In this document: piece after piece, positions 15,626 through 24,266 of the stretch | Position numbering within the stretch: position 1 is the stretch's first letter | Layout: each line of letters opens with the position of its first letter | Assembly (NCBI GenBank): GCA_045660265.1 | Contig: JAZRDM010000061.1 | Coordinates: forward strand, 1 to 64,000 | Reading direction: 5' to 3' | DNA from: Scatosoma sp045660265 | Lineage (GTDB): Bacteria > Bacillota > Clostridia > Christensenellales > Borkfalkiaceae | DNA: 64,000 nucleotides | Notes under the pieces: generated by a model | Seen by the model: only the letters and a program-made list of their open reading frames with translations | What the model was told of the DNA's origin: nothing | Databases searched by the model: none | Position numbers and translations under genes: made by a program

Positions 15626-16279
15626 TTATTTCGTGCCAAACAATCTGTCGCCTGCGTCGCCAAGACCAGGTAAAATATAACAGTTATCGTTTAACTGTCT
15701 ATCCACCGCCGCAACGTATAAATCTACGTCGGGATGATCGGCAAGGATACGTCTAATTCCTTCAGGCGCGCTAACTAAACAGCAAAGCTTAATGTTGGTA
15801 ACACCGCGCTTTTTAATCATAGCAATCGCATCAGACGCACTGCCGCCCGTTGCCAACATAGGATCAACTACGATAAGCGTTCTTTTTTCGGCATCAGCGG
15901 GTAATTTACAATAGTATTCTACCGGTTGATGCGTCGTTTCGTCTCTATATAAACCGATATGCCCAACCTTTGCGCTGGGGATGAGTTTTTGCACCCCAGA
16001 AACCATACCAAGCCCCGCACGGAGAATGGGTATGATACCCACCGATTTACCGGAGACCATTTTGCACTTTGCCACTTCAAGAGGCGTTTTAACGTCTACT
16101 TCTTCCAAAGGCAAATCCTTGGTGGCTTCGTACGTCAAAAGCATTGCAATTTCTTCCGCTAATTCGGAAAATTGCTTCACGCAAGTTTTTTCATCTCTTA
16201 AAATTGCAAGCTTATGTTCGATAAGCGGATGTTGTACGTGATGAAATTTCGGATTTTCGTAAAATTCAAGTTTCCCCAT
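15626..16279 (-). CDS. upp: Uracil phosphoribosyltransferase
   Basis: 217 residues matching Upp throughout: KTPLEVAKCKMVSGKSVGIIPILRAGLGMV near the N-terminal half and the PRPP-binding loop VVDPMLATGGSASDAI, with the uracil-binding CYILPGLGDAGDRLFGTK end. It converts uracil and PRPP to UMP in pyrimidine salvage. It is 13 bp after rpiB, an order common in Bacillota (sua5, phosphatase, rpiB, upp). Confidence 0.97.
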   Translation of the reverse strand: MGKLEFYENPKFHHVQHPLIEHKLAILRDEKTCVKQFSELAEEIAMLLTYEATKDLPLEEVDVKTPLEVAKCKMVSGKSVGIIPILRAGLGMVSGVQKLIPSAKVGHIGLYRDETTHQPVEYYCKLPADAEKRTLIVVDPMLATGGSASDAIAMIKKRGVTNIKLCCLVSAPEGIRRILADHPDVDLYVAAVDRQLNDNCYILPGLGDAGDRLFGTK

Positions 16280-16292
16280 AATTTTGTCCTTC

Positions 16293-16745
16293 TTATTTAT
16301 TATATTTTTCTTCTACCGCTTTGATTTTTGCAAGACGTCTGTCATGGCGCTCGCCGCCTTCGTATTCGGTGGTTAAAAACGTATAAACAATTTCTTGCAT
16401 CATGCCAACGCCAAGTACTTTTTCGCCAAACGCAATCATATTTGCGTCGTTATGCAAACGGGTGTATTTCGCGCAATATAAATCGTGGCAATGTGCACAA
16501 CGAATCCCCGGCACTTTGTTGGCTACAATAGAAACGCCTATCCCTGACGAACAAACGACAATGCCGCGCTGACATTCTCCGCTTGCCACCGCTTCCGCTG
16601 CCGCTAAAGCAAAATCGGGATAATCGCAAGAGTCCGTTGTATACGTGCCGAAATCTTGAACTTCGTGGCCGAGTTTTTTGACGTATTCTATCATAGAATT
16701 TTTTAAAAGCAAGCCACCATGGTCGCATGCAACTGCTATTTTCAT
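16293..16745 (-). CDS. rpiB: Ribose-5-phosphate isomerase B
   Basis: 150 residues of the RpiB/LacAB fold: MKIAVACDHGGLLLKN at the start with ACDHGG, catalytic-Cys segment GIVVCSSGIGVSIVANKVPGI, and the HNDANMIAFG segment. It interconverts ribose-5-P and ribulose-5-P. The ATG at 16745 has AAGGAG 9 nt upstream; an in-frame start 20 codons earlier has none and lies outside the family alignment. Confidence 0.95.
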   Translation of the reverse strand: MKIAVACDHGGLLLKNSMIEYVKKLGHEVQDFGTYTTDSCDYPDFALAAAEAVASGECQRGIVVCSSGIGVSIVANKVPGIRCAHCHDLYCAKYTRLHNDANMIAFGEKVLGVGMMQEIVYTFLTTEYEGGERHDRRLAKIKAVEEKYNK

Positions 16746-16827
16746 ATTTTTCTCTCCTTGTTCACAAAGCTTTTTATTCCGCAATGCCCTGTCATTATAA
16801 CACAAAGCTTATTCTTTTTTCAAGTGT

Positions 16828-17448
16828 TTAATTGCAGATTTTTTCTTCCACAGGTTTTTTTCTGGGGCGTCCGCGTTTTTTAGGCGGCGTTGGTTCTTGC
16901 GCCTGCGCAGTAGGTTTTGCTTGCTCTGATTTTTTAGGCCGCCCGCGTTTTTTGGGCGCAGGTTTGGGCTGACAGAATTTCTCGATCACCGTTGGCATTG
17001 CTTGCGAAAGCTTTTGGAATACGTAACGATAATGCTCTATCGTCAATCCATACGGGTCGGGAATTTCGTAGCCGACAAGCTCAAAAAAGGAAAAAACGTT
17101 GTTTTCTTTAGTCGAAATTTTACCTTCGTGATATAAGCGTAAACGCGCTTGAAAAATTTGTTCGCGCTGGCGTTCAGTCATGCAAATAATAATACTGTTT
17201 TCCAAATCTTTTTCGCAAAGCGGAGTAGACTGAAAATTGATAAGCTCCAGCCCGTTTTCCGCAAGCGTTTTGACGCTGTAAGCGTTTGCTGTTGTATCTT
17301 TCCCCACGGATATGCCTGCCGAATAAATTTCTACGCCTTGAATATGTAAGCGCTTAATCTCCGATTTCAACAACGCTTCCGCCATGGGAGAACGGCAGGT
17401 GTTGCCCGTGCATACGAATATAATTTTTTGACATTTTTTTTCGTTCAT
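16828..17448 (-). CDS. Low-molecular-weight protein phosphatase with C-terminal AT-hooks
   Basis: 206 residues. Residues 8-155 are a low-molecular-weight protein tyrosine/arginine phosphatase: P-loop VCTGNTCRSPMAEALL with C13 and R19, and the general-acid loop EIPDPYG. The last ~45 residues are a proline/lysine-rich tail with two AT-hook cores, KKRGRPKK and KKRGRPRKK, separated by an Ala/Gln/Pro linker. AT-hooks bind the minor groove of AT-rich DNA, which is unusual for this family. It lies between sua5 and rpiB, where YwlE sits in Bacillus. The ribosome site is weak. Confidence 0.9.
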   Translation of the reverse strand: MNEKKCQKIIFVCTGNTCRSPMAEALLKSEIKRLHIQGVEIYSAGISVGKDTTANAYSVKTLAENGLELINFQSTPLCEKDLENSIIICMTERQREQIFQARLRLYHEGKISTKENNVFSFFELVGYEIPDPYGLTIEHYRYVFQKLSQAMPTVIEKFCQPKPAPKKRGRPKKSEQAKPTAQAQEPTPPKKRGRPRKKPVEEKICN

Positions 17449-17478
17449 CTCAACCCTGCCTACCTCAAACGGCGTTCT

Positions 17479-18495
17479 TTAGTGTGGAATATCTGTGGAC
17501 GAGCACGCCTTTTTTAAACGGTTTAACACCCCCGTCATTACGCCGCCGCGAGCCGTTGGCTCGATAGCGATTAACAGCGTGCAAAGCGTTTCTGCTTGTC
17601 TTAACAACTCGTATAAGTTCGCCGCCATTTGTTCTGGCGTCCTTCCCAAATCTAATACGGAAACGTTGATACTTTCAAAGGCACCTTTTACAAAAGAATC
17701 ACACAGTACCGCGACACGCTCGCTGTTTTGCTTTTCTTGACAAAATGCAAGGGCATCTTGCAGCTTATCCGCAGCAAACAACTTCGTTTGACAACGAGGC
17801 GAATAATGCTTATACAACACCCCGGGACTTTTTACTTTCTCGCCCGAGCGGAAGTTAGGTTCGTATTCTTTACAATCCCCCACCACCGCCGCAATCATTT
17901 CGCGGGTGATTAAACCGGGACGCAAAATAACGGGGATTTCGCCCGTAACGTCGAGCACAGTACTCTCAATCCCACCTTCCGATTTCCCCCCGTCTAAAAT
18001 GAGGGGAATTTTACCTTCAAAATCGTCAAACACGTGTTGTGCTGAAGTGGGACTGACGTGTTTAGATAAATTTGCGCTGGGCGCAACAATAGGGATATCC
18101 ACCGCTTTTAAAAATTCTTGCGCGCCTTGATGCGAGGGAATACGCACCGCCAGCGTATTTAATCCGCAAGAAACATACGGACTTACCTTATCCGTCGAGG
18201 GATATACAAGAGTCAACGGCCCAGGTAAAAATGCTTGGCGGATTTTTTCCGCATACGGCGGGTCGTAGTCGATAATTTTCATTAAGTCAAAGTCTTGATG
18301 TACATGCGCAATTAAAGGGTTGTCGTTTGGCCTACCCTTGATGGTAAAAATGCTTTTTACCGCTTGGTCGTTACACGCGTCCGCGCCTAACCCATATACC
18401 GTTTCGGTAGGCATAGCAACCACACCGCCGTTAGCAATAATTTGCTTGGCCTGCAAAAGACTTTGCTCGTTAATTTTTTTAATTTCCGTTTGCAT
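17479..18495 (-). CDS. L-threonylcarbamoyladenylate synthase (Sua5/YwlC)
   Basis: 338 residues: an N-terminal YrdC domain with MPTETVYGLGADA and PSANLSKHVSPTSAQHV, followed by the C-terminal Sua5 domain (SPGVLYKHYSPRC onward). It makes threonylcarbamoyl-AMP from threonine, bicarbonate and ATP for t6A37 modification of ANN-decoding tRNAs. The ATG at 18495 has GGTGG 7 nt upstream; a longer frame overlaps dnaB and lacks support. It is 16 bp after the dnaB C-terminal part. Confidence 0.95.
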   Translation of the reverse strand: MQTEIKKINEQSLLQAKQIIANGGVVAMPTETVYGLGADACNDQAVKSIFTIKGRPNDNPLIAHVHQDFDLMKIIDYDPPYAEKIRQAFLPGPLTLVYPSTDKVSPYVSCGLNTLAVRIPSHQGAQEFLKAVDIPIVAPSANLSKHVSPTSAQHVFDDFEGKIPLILDGGKSEGGIESTVLDVTGEIPVILRPGLITREMIAAVVGDCKEYEPNFRSGEKVKSPGVLYKHYSPRCQTKLFAADKLQDALAFCQEKQNSERVAVLCDSFVKGAFESINVSVLDLGRTPEQMAANLYELLRQAETLCTLLIAIEPTARGGVMTGVLNRLKKACSSTDIPH

Positions 18496-18511
18496 ATAAG
18501 CCACCCATGTA

Positions 18512-18961
18512 TTAGTCGAATGGCAATTCGTCATCCCCGTCGCCCTTCATACCAGGCGCGTCCATCAAGGGCGGAGCCATATCTTCAAACGCTTCGTATG
18601 CGGGATTTTCATCATAATATTCGGGTTGTTCTCTGCGGGAATAATCGGGCGGTTCGATATCGCGGTTTTGTTCGTCAACGTCAACGAATTTCGTGCTTTC
18701 GCCGATAAACTTCAACTGCACTCTGCCCTGTTCGCCGTTTCTGTGCTTAGCAAGGATAAGATCAGCCGCGCCTTTGACAATTTTGCCCGATTCTAATTCT
18801 TCTTTCGTCGCGATTGCTTCGGGACGGTTAATGAACATAACGATATCTGCGTCTTGCTCGATTGCACCCGATTCACGAAGGTCGGAGAGCTGAGGTTCTT
18901 TGGATTGAATACGGCGAAGCTGTGAAAGCGCGATAACGGGAACGTTAAGCTCCTTCGCCAT
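18512..18961 (-). CDS. dnaB: DnaB replicative helicase, C-terminal part (after in-frame stop)
   Basis: 149 residues continuing the DnaB RecA-like core: AKELNVPVIALSQLRR (H3 region with Gln), DLRESGAIEQDADIVMFI, KHRNGEQGRVQLKF (H4 with the arginine finger region), then an acidic tail ending in DDELPFD. It is in the same frame as the upstream part and separated only by TAA-ATT. No ribosome site precedes the ATG at 18961, so independent translation is doubtful. The likely intact sequence would read RDL-K-IMAKEL, with AAA changed to TAA. Confidence 0.85.
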   Translation of the reverse strand: MAKELNVPVIALSQLRRIQSKEPQLSDLRESGAIEQDADIVMFINRPEAIATKEELESGKIVKGAADLILAKHRNGEQGRVQLKFIGESTKFVDVDEQNRDIEPPDYSRREQPEYYDENPAYEAFEDMAPPLMDAPGMKGDGDDELPFD

Positions 18962-18964
18962 AAT

Positions 18965-20014
18965 TTATAAATCACGCGTAATCGACGCGATTTCTTGTTG
19001 TCTATTTTCGCTGCCCGCCATGGTAGATGAACCGCTGGTCATAAGCTGGATATAGTCGATCATGATCATATCCACGCCGCCTGCCGTCGTTTTTAAACGT
19101 CTGCATTTGGATAAAATTTCCGCCGGAGTAACACGCGAGGAATCGTCGATAAATATTTTACTATCTTTAAGCTTTTCGCCCGCAACCATCAGTTTTTTCC
19201 AATCCTTTGCCGCAAGCTGCCCAGAAAGCGCTTTTGCCATACTTACGTTTGCGTACGAACAAAGCAATCTTTGCACGATTTGCGCGCGGGGCATTTCGAG
19301 CGAGAATACCGCGCAAACGCGGTTGTTGCGAAGCGCCGCGTTTTCCACTAAGTTCATAGCGAGCGACGTTTTACCCATACCGGGACGAGCAGCCAAAACG
19401 ATTAAGTCGGAAGCCTGTAACCCGTTGGTCATTTGGTCTAAACGCTTAAAGCCCGTCGGGATCCCTTTAAACGCCGACGCGTCCGATTGCAATAATTCAA
19501 ATTTATGCAACACCTGTCCTACGACGTCCCCTTCTGCCATACCAACCAACGAAGATCTATCCGATTGCTTGGAAATGTCGTAAATGGTCTTTTCCGCAAA
19601 GGCGATAGACGCTTGTCCGTCAACGCTCTTCATAGATTCTTCGATAATCTTTCTTGATGCGCGGATAAGTTTTCTATTCGTGCTATCGCGCGTAACGATT
19701 TCAAAGTACGATTTGTAGTTTGCCGCCGACGGCGTAATTTGCGCAAGCTCGGTTAAATAGACAATACCGCCCGCCTTTTCCAAACATCCCGTGCTGTCTA
19801 ACTGGTCGGATACCGTTACCAAATCGATAGGTTTTCTTGCGTTGAATACTTCTTGCATTGCGTGCAAAATGTATTTATGCGATTCTTGATAAAAGTCCTC
19901 TTCCGAGAGCTTTTCCACAAGCTCGATTGCAATATCATTGTCCATCAAAAGACAGCCAAGCAACGCCATTTCCGCGTCTCTATTATGCGGCATCATATTA
20001 ACTTCCGTTGCCAT
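18965..20014 (-). CDS. dnaB: DnaB replicative helicase, N-terminal part (premature TAA)
   Basis: 349 residues holding the DnaB N-terminal collar (AEMALLGCLLMDNDIA), the linker helix and the start of the helicase core: Walker A ARPGMGKTS at 209-217 and Walker B MIMIDYIQL around D320. The frame ends at TAA (18965-18967) right after SITRDL, before the H3 and H4 motifs. Full-length DnaB is about 440-500 residues, and the two parts together give 500. GGAGG is 9 nt upstream of the start. DnaB is normally essential, so a sequencing error, read-through or a second copy must be considered. Confidence 0.9.
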   Translation of the reverse strand: MATEVNMMPHNRDAEMALLGCLLMDNDIAIELVEKLSEEDFYQESHKYILHAMQEVFNARKPIDLVTVSDQLDSTGCLEKAGGIVYLTELAQITPSAANYKSYFEIVTRDSTNRKLIRASRKIIEESMKSVDGQASIAFAEKTIYDISKQSDRSSLVGMAEGDVVGQVLHKFELLQSDASAFKGIPTGFKRLDQMTNGLQASDLIVLAARPGMGKTSLAMNLVENAALRNNRVCAVFSLEMPRAQIVQRLLCSYANVSMAKALSGQLAAKDWKKLMVAGEKLKDSKIFIDDSSRVTPAEILSKCRRLKTTAGGVDMIMIDYIQLMTSGSSTMAGSENRQQEIASITRDL

Positions 20015-20087
20015 TTTTCTTCCTCCAAATGCGTTTTTATTAGGGAGAAGGCGCGTTCAACGCAACCCTGCCCCTATCCTTTTGTAA

Positions 20088-21869
20088 TTATTTGCAAAGT
20101 TTTTCAAATTCTGCAAGCGTTTCCTTAAACTCGTTCATAGCTGAAACAAAAGGTGTTTCGCTTGTCAAATCAACGCCCGCTTTTTGTAAAATAGATACGG
20201 GATCGGTACAATTTCCGCCTTCTAAAAATTCGAAATAATCCGCAACCGCTTTTTCCCCTTCCGTTAAAATACGCTTTACAATAGAGATTGCCGAAATAAT
20301 ACCCGTTGCGTATTTGTATACGTAGAAGGAGTTGTAGAAATGGGGAATCCTTGCCCATTCATACGCGATTTGCTCGTCATGCACAATCCCTTCGCCATAA
20401 TATTGTTTATTAAGTTGATAGTACGTTTCACAAAGATTTTCTTTGGTTAACGGCTCGCCCGATTCCGCTTTTTCGTGTGCAATTTGTTCAAATTCAGCAA
20501 ACTGAGTTTGACGGAAAAGCGTTGCGCGAATCATATCCAAATAATAAGTTAATAAATATTTCTTTAAGTTGATGTCTTGCGTAGAATTATATAAATATTT
20601 CAAAAGCAGCACTTCGTTTACCGTACTGGCAATTTCCGCCAAGAAAATGGTGTATTGCGATTTTGCGTACGGTTGTGCGTGCGTGGATTTATAGGTGTGC
20701 AGCGCATGCCCCATTTCGTGTGCAATGGTGAAAATTTCGTTCGTCGTTTCTTGATAATTAAGCATAACGTAAGGATGGCAATCGTATACGCCGATACAAT
20801 ATGCGCCGTTGCGCTTGCCTTCGTTTTCACATACGTCAATCCAGCGTTCTTCTTTGCCGCGACGGAGTAAGTTTTGATAGTTCGCACCCAAGGGCGCAAG
20901 ACCTTTGATTACCAACTCATACGCTTCATCGAAAGGAAGTTTAATTTCCGAATCTTCCACCAAAGGCGCATAAATATCATACATGTGTTGCTCGTCATAA
21001 CCCAAAATTTCTTTACGCAAAGAAATGTATTGATGCATAGCAGGCAAGGCACCATGTACGCATTCAATTAAGTTTTTATACACCGCAGGGGAAACGTCTT
21101 CACCGTACAATGCCATAGATAAACAGCTTTCGTGTTTGCGAGCCGTCTTATAGAAAATATCCTTTTTTACGTTTCCGGAATACGTTTGCGTGATGGCGTC
21201 AATCAGCTTGATATACGACGAATAATATTTTTCAAACCATTCCTTGCGTTCTTCCTTTGTGCCCGAATGCAATACATAGCCGTATAAACCATGACTCATT
21301 TGTGTTTCTTCACCGTTTAAATTCGCTTTGGGCAAGTTTAAGTTTGCGTTATCCAACATACCAAATACGCCTTGGAATCCGCCGAGTACGTCGGACGCAA
21401 GTGCCAAAATCATTTCTTCCTTTTCACCAAGCACGTGCGCTTTAGACGCCGCAATACGCTTTAATTGATAATCGTATGCCGCAAAGTCGGGGTCAGTGAT
21501 ATAACCGTTTAATACGCTGTCGTCTAAAGCGGTTAATTCCGGCTCGAAAAAGGCGAGCGCAGCAGACGTTTTTGCTGCAAAAGCACGCATTTTTTCCATA
21601 TATGCATTATATTTTGAAATACGAACGTCCTGGTCGCTACACATATGCGCGTAAACGTACAGTTTTTCGATTTTCTTGGAAATCCCATCATTCATTTCAA
21701 AAAACTTTAAAAGCGTTTGCTTGTCTCCAAGCTTGCCTTGGAAGAGAGAAAAATCGTAATTTCCGTACGTATCCTCTAACCACTGATACTCCGCTTCCCA
21801 CGCTTCGTCAGACGCGTAAAGGTCTGCTAAATTCCATTTTAAGTGTAAAGGAAGGTCTTTTCTTTCCAT
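20088..21869 (-). CDS. pepF: Oligoendopeptidase F (M3B metallopeptidase)
   Basis: 593 residues with the M3 zinc motif HEMGHALHTY in the second half and a downstream glutamate in the IFLAEIASTVNE segment, plus the PepF-typical MLNYQETTNEIF before the motif. It degrades oligopeptides of roughly 7-17 residues in the cytoplasm. Length matches PepF (about 600). TAGGAG is 7 nt upstream of the ATG. It stands upstream of dnaB with ~70 bp between. Confidence 0.95.
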   Translation of the reverse strand: MERKDLPLHLKWNLADLYASDEAWEAEYQWLEDTYGNYDFSLFQGKLGDKQTLLKFFEMNDGISKKIEKLYVYAHMCSDQDVRISKYNAYMEKMRAFAAKTSAALAFFEPELTALDDSVLNGYITDPDFAAYDYQLKRIAASKAHVLGEKEEMILALASDVLGGFQGVFGMLDNANLNLPKANLNGEETQMSHGLYGYVLHSGTKEERKEWFEKYYSSYIKLIDAITQTYSGNVKKDIFYKTARKHESCLSMALYGEDVSPAVYKNLIECVHGALPAMHQYISLRKEILGYDEQHMYDIYAPLVEDSEIKLPFDEAYELVIKGLAPLGANYQNLLRRGKEERWIDVCENEGKRNGAYCIGVYDCHPYVMLNYQETTNEIFTIAHEMGHALHTYKSTHAQPYAKSQYTIFLAEIASTVNEVLLLKYLYNSTQDINLKKYLLTYYLDMIRATLFRQTQFAEFEQIAHEKAESGEPLTKENLCETYYQLNKQYYGEGIVHDEQIAYEWARIPHFYNSFYVYKYATGIISAISIVKRILTEGEKAVADYFEFLEGGNCTDPVSILQKAGVDLTSETPFVSAMNEFKETLAEFEKLCK

Positions 21870-21923
21870 AATTTCTCCTATCTCATTTATGATGTATTCT
21901 TGTTTTTATCGTCTTGATAAGTC

Positions 21924-23279
21924 TTAATTTTTAAAGCTATGAATGGGCGCAGGAATATTTCCGCCTCTTAAAATAAAACGGGAACTGTCTTCGCTGTGAA
22001 CAGGCATAACGGGCGCCTCGCCGAGCAAACCGCCGTAGCAAACCTTATCCCCTACCTTTTTACCAGGCGCGGGAATAATACGCACCGCCGTCGTTTTATT
22101 GTTTACCATACCGATTGCCGCTTCGTCGGCTATCATTGCCGCTATCGTCGTTGCAGGCGTATCGCCGGGAATTGCAATCATATCTAATCCAACACTGCAA
22201 ACACAGGTCATTGCCTCTAATTTATCCAACGTAATTACGCCTTTTTCCGCCGAATGAATCATGCCGATATCTTCGGAAACGGGAATAAATGCGCCCGAGA
22301 GTCCACCCACCCTCGAAGACGCCATAACGCCCCCTTTCTTAACCGCGTCGTTCAGCATTGCAAGCGCCGCCGTTGTTCCGTGCGCACCAACGCACCCGAT
22401 ACCGAGCTCTTCAATAATTTCCGCAACCGAGTCGCCAACCGCAGGGGTAGGCGCTAAGGATAAATCGACAATACCAAAGCTTGCATTTAAGCGTTTCGCC
22501 GCTTCTTTGGCAACAAGCTGACCCGCGCGCGTAATTTTAAACGCCGTACGTTTTATCATTTCCGCCGCTTCCGTTAAATCCGCCGTCGGAATTTTTTCTA
22601 AGGCATGCTTGACAACACCAGGACCGGAAACACCGACGTTGATAACCGTATCCGCTTCCCCTACGCCGTGGAATGCGCCTGCCATAAAGGGATTATCTTC
22701 TACCGCATTACAAAAAGCAACGAGCTTCGCCGCGCCAATGCCGTCTTGCTCCTTAGTTAAAAAAGCAGCCTTTTGAAAAGCTTCGCCCATCATCTTCACC
22801 GCGTCCATATTGATACCTGTACGCGTTGAACCCACGTTGACGGACGCACAAAGACGCTGAGTGTTGGCAAGAACCTCAGGAATGGTTTGAATAAAATCTC
22901 TTTCGTATTCTGCCGTAGCTTTATGCGCCAATGCCGAATAACCGCCTAAAAAGTCTATTCCCAGCGTTTGAGCAGCCTTATCAAGCGCATAGCCTACTTT
23001 GTAGGCTTCTTTGGGGAATGCCGCCGTGATTAAACTTACGGGCGTAACGGATACACGTTTATTGATGATAGGCACACCGTATTCACTGGATAAATCTGCC
23101 GCGACTTTTACAATTTTTTCCGCTTTTTTACAAACTAAATCGTAGACCTTTTGCGCCGTTTCGTCCGCACTGTCTCTGATACAAGTCAATAGCGAAAGGC
23201 CCATTGTAATCGTACGAATGTCGAAATGCTCTTTTTCTACCATCGCAATGGTTTCTAATACGTCGAACTTATTAAACAT
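21924..23279 (-). CDS. UPF0210 (PFL family) protein
   Basis: 451 residues matching the UPF0210/PFL family end to end, for example IRTITMGLSLLTCIRD at the start and FILRGGNIPAPIHSFKN at the end, with many conserved Gly/Pro loops. Its biochemical role is unknown. The next upstream gene, 9 bp away, is the small ACT-domain protein UPF0237, its near-constant partner in Bacillota, so the ACT protein may regulate it in response to an amino acid (inference). Confidence 0.95.
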   Translation of the reverse strand: MFNKFDVLETIAMVEKEHFDIRTITMGLSLLTCIRDSADETAQKVYDLVCKKAEKIVKVAADLSSEYGVPIINKRVSVTPVSLITAAFPKEAYKVGYALDKAAQTLGIDFLGGYSALAHKATAEYERDFIQTIPEVLANTQRLCASVNVGSTRTGINMDAVKMMGEAFQKAAFLTKEQDGIGAAKLVAFCNAVEDNPFMAGAFHGVGEADTVINVGVSGPGVVKHALEKIPTADLTEAAEMIKRTAFKITRAGQLVAKEAAKRLNASFGIVDLSLAPTPAVGDSVAEIIEELGIGCVGAHGTTAALAMLNDAVKKGGVMASSRVGGLSGAFIPVSEDIGMIHSAEKGVITLDKLEAMTCVCSVGLDMIAIPGDTPATTIAAMIADEAAIGMVNNKTTAVRIIPAPGKKVGDKVCYGGLLGEAPVMPVHSEDSSRFILRGGNIPAPIHSFKN

Positions 23280-23288
23280 ACTCCACCT

Positions 23289-23558
23289 TTATACGTTGTG
23301 CATCGCCTTGAAAATATCTTCATGTTGCATATAGATACTCATACCGATTTCTTTGCCCAGCTCTGCGCATTCTTTAGAAAGTTCGGCAAGCTCTACTTGT
23401 ACTTCCGAAATATCTACAAGCATAATCATTGCAAAATATTCGCCAAGCAACGTCTGCGAAATATCTTCAACGTTTGCGCCTCTTTCGCATAAAAACGAGC
23501 TAACTTTTGCAATAATTCCCTTTCTATCTTTTCCTGTTACCGTAACTACCGCTTTCAT
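23289..23558 (-). CDS. ACT domain-containing protein (UPF0237)
   Basis: 89 residues forming a single ACT domain: MKAVVTVTGKDRKGIIAKVSSFL, then ANVEDISQTLLGEYFAMIMLVDIS. ACT domains bind small ligands, commonly amino acids, and GcvR-like members act in regulation. It is followed 9 bp later by the UPF0210 gene in the conserved two-gene arrangement. Confidence 0.95.
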   Translation of the reverse strand: MKAVVTVTGKDRKGIIAKVSSFLCERGANVEDISQTLLGEYFAMIMLVDISEVQVELAELSKECAELGKEIGMSIYMQHEDIFKAMHNV

Positions 23559-23618
23559 ATTTCTTCTCCTATTTTTACAGTAGACGCATACCTGCCTACC
23601 GCATTTTTTAAATGTGTG

Positions 23619-24224
23619 TTATTTTTCGATTTCTTCGTTTACTTCCGCTTCGTCAAAATCGTCTAATTCGTCTAAATAAATTTCTCTATCGTCGTTATCC
23701 AACGCGCCCTTTTGTATCACTTCGTATTCTACAATAAAATTCCCTTGCACGATATAGCGAATCAAATCGCCGTAAGCAAATTTGGGAAGGGTCTTTTCAG
23801 GATCGAAGTACGCCTCGCGTTCTAACCATTCGTGGCGTTTATTGCTCCACGTTTTAAATACACAGCCAATTACGTCGACACAGTCCTTTTGCAAATCCTT
23901 TTTCTCAAAACAAATAAAATAATTTTCTTCTTTATGTTTTAACCCTTCGGAAAGGTAATACATCATTTTATAATAGCAATTAACGCGGTGGAATTTTATC
24001 CCCATAAACGGAAACACAAAAATTACGTAAAGCACGGAAATCAGCCCTACGAAAAATTCGGGAAACCACGCATCAGGATGTGCGTACGGCAAAGACATAA
24101 AGTAAATCCAAAAGGAAATACTCAGTACCGCGTAGGCGCCCGTAACCGCCCAAAATACACCCAATATACTATTTCTTTGTTTGATGACCGCTTGAAAATC
24201 TTGGTCGTTATATACTGAAATCAT
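23619..24224 (-). CDS. Hypothetical membrane protein, two transmembrane helices
   Basis: 201 residues. Two hydrophobic spans are visible, about 21-45 (ILGVFWAVTGAYAVLSISFW) and 57-76 (FFVGLISVLYVIFVFPF), followed by a soluble basic-acidic domain of ~120 residues ending in a run of Asp and Glu. The pattern, including YYKMMYYLSEGLKHKEEN, resembles small conserved Clostridia membrane proteins of unknown role, but I cannot name the family. CAGGAG is 7 nt upstream of the ATG. Confidence 0.75.
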   Translation of the reverse strand: MISVYNDQDFQAVIKQRNSILGVFWAVTGAYAVLSISFWIYFMSLPYAHPDAWFPEFFVGLISVLYVIFVFPFMGIKFHRVNCYYKMMYYLSEGLKHKEENYFICFEKKDLQKDCVDVIGCVFKTWSNKRHEWLEREAYFDPEKTLPKFAYGDLIRYIVQGNFIVEYEVIQKGALDNDDREIYLDELDDFDEAEVNEEIEK

Positions 24225-24266
24225 AGCAACTCCTGCCCTTTGTGTACAACGTTTATAATCGTAAAA

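Noticed and set aside
18965..18967. TAA reassigned to an amino acid
   Set aside because: Many genes in the window end at TAA with normal downstream signals, so a general recoding is not supported.
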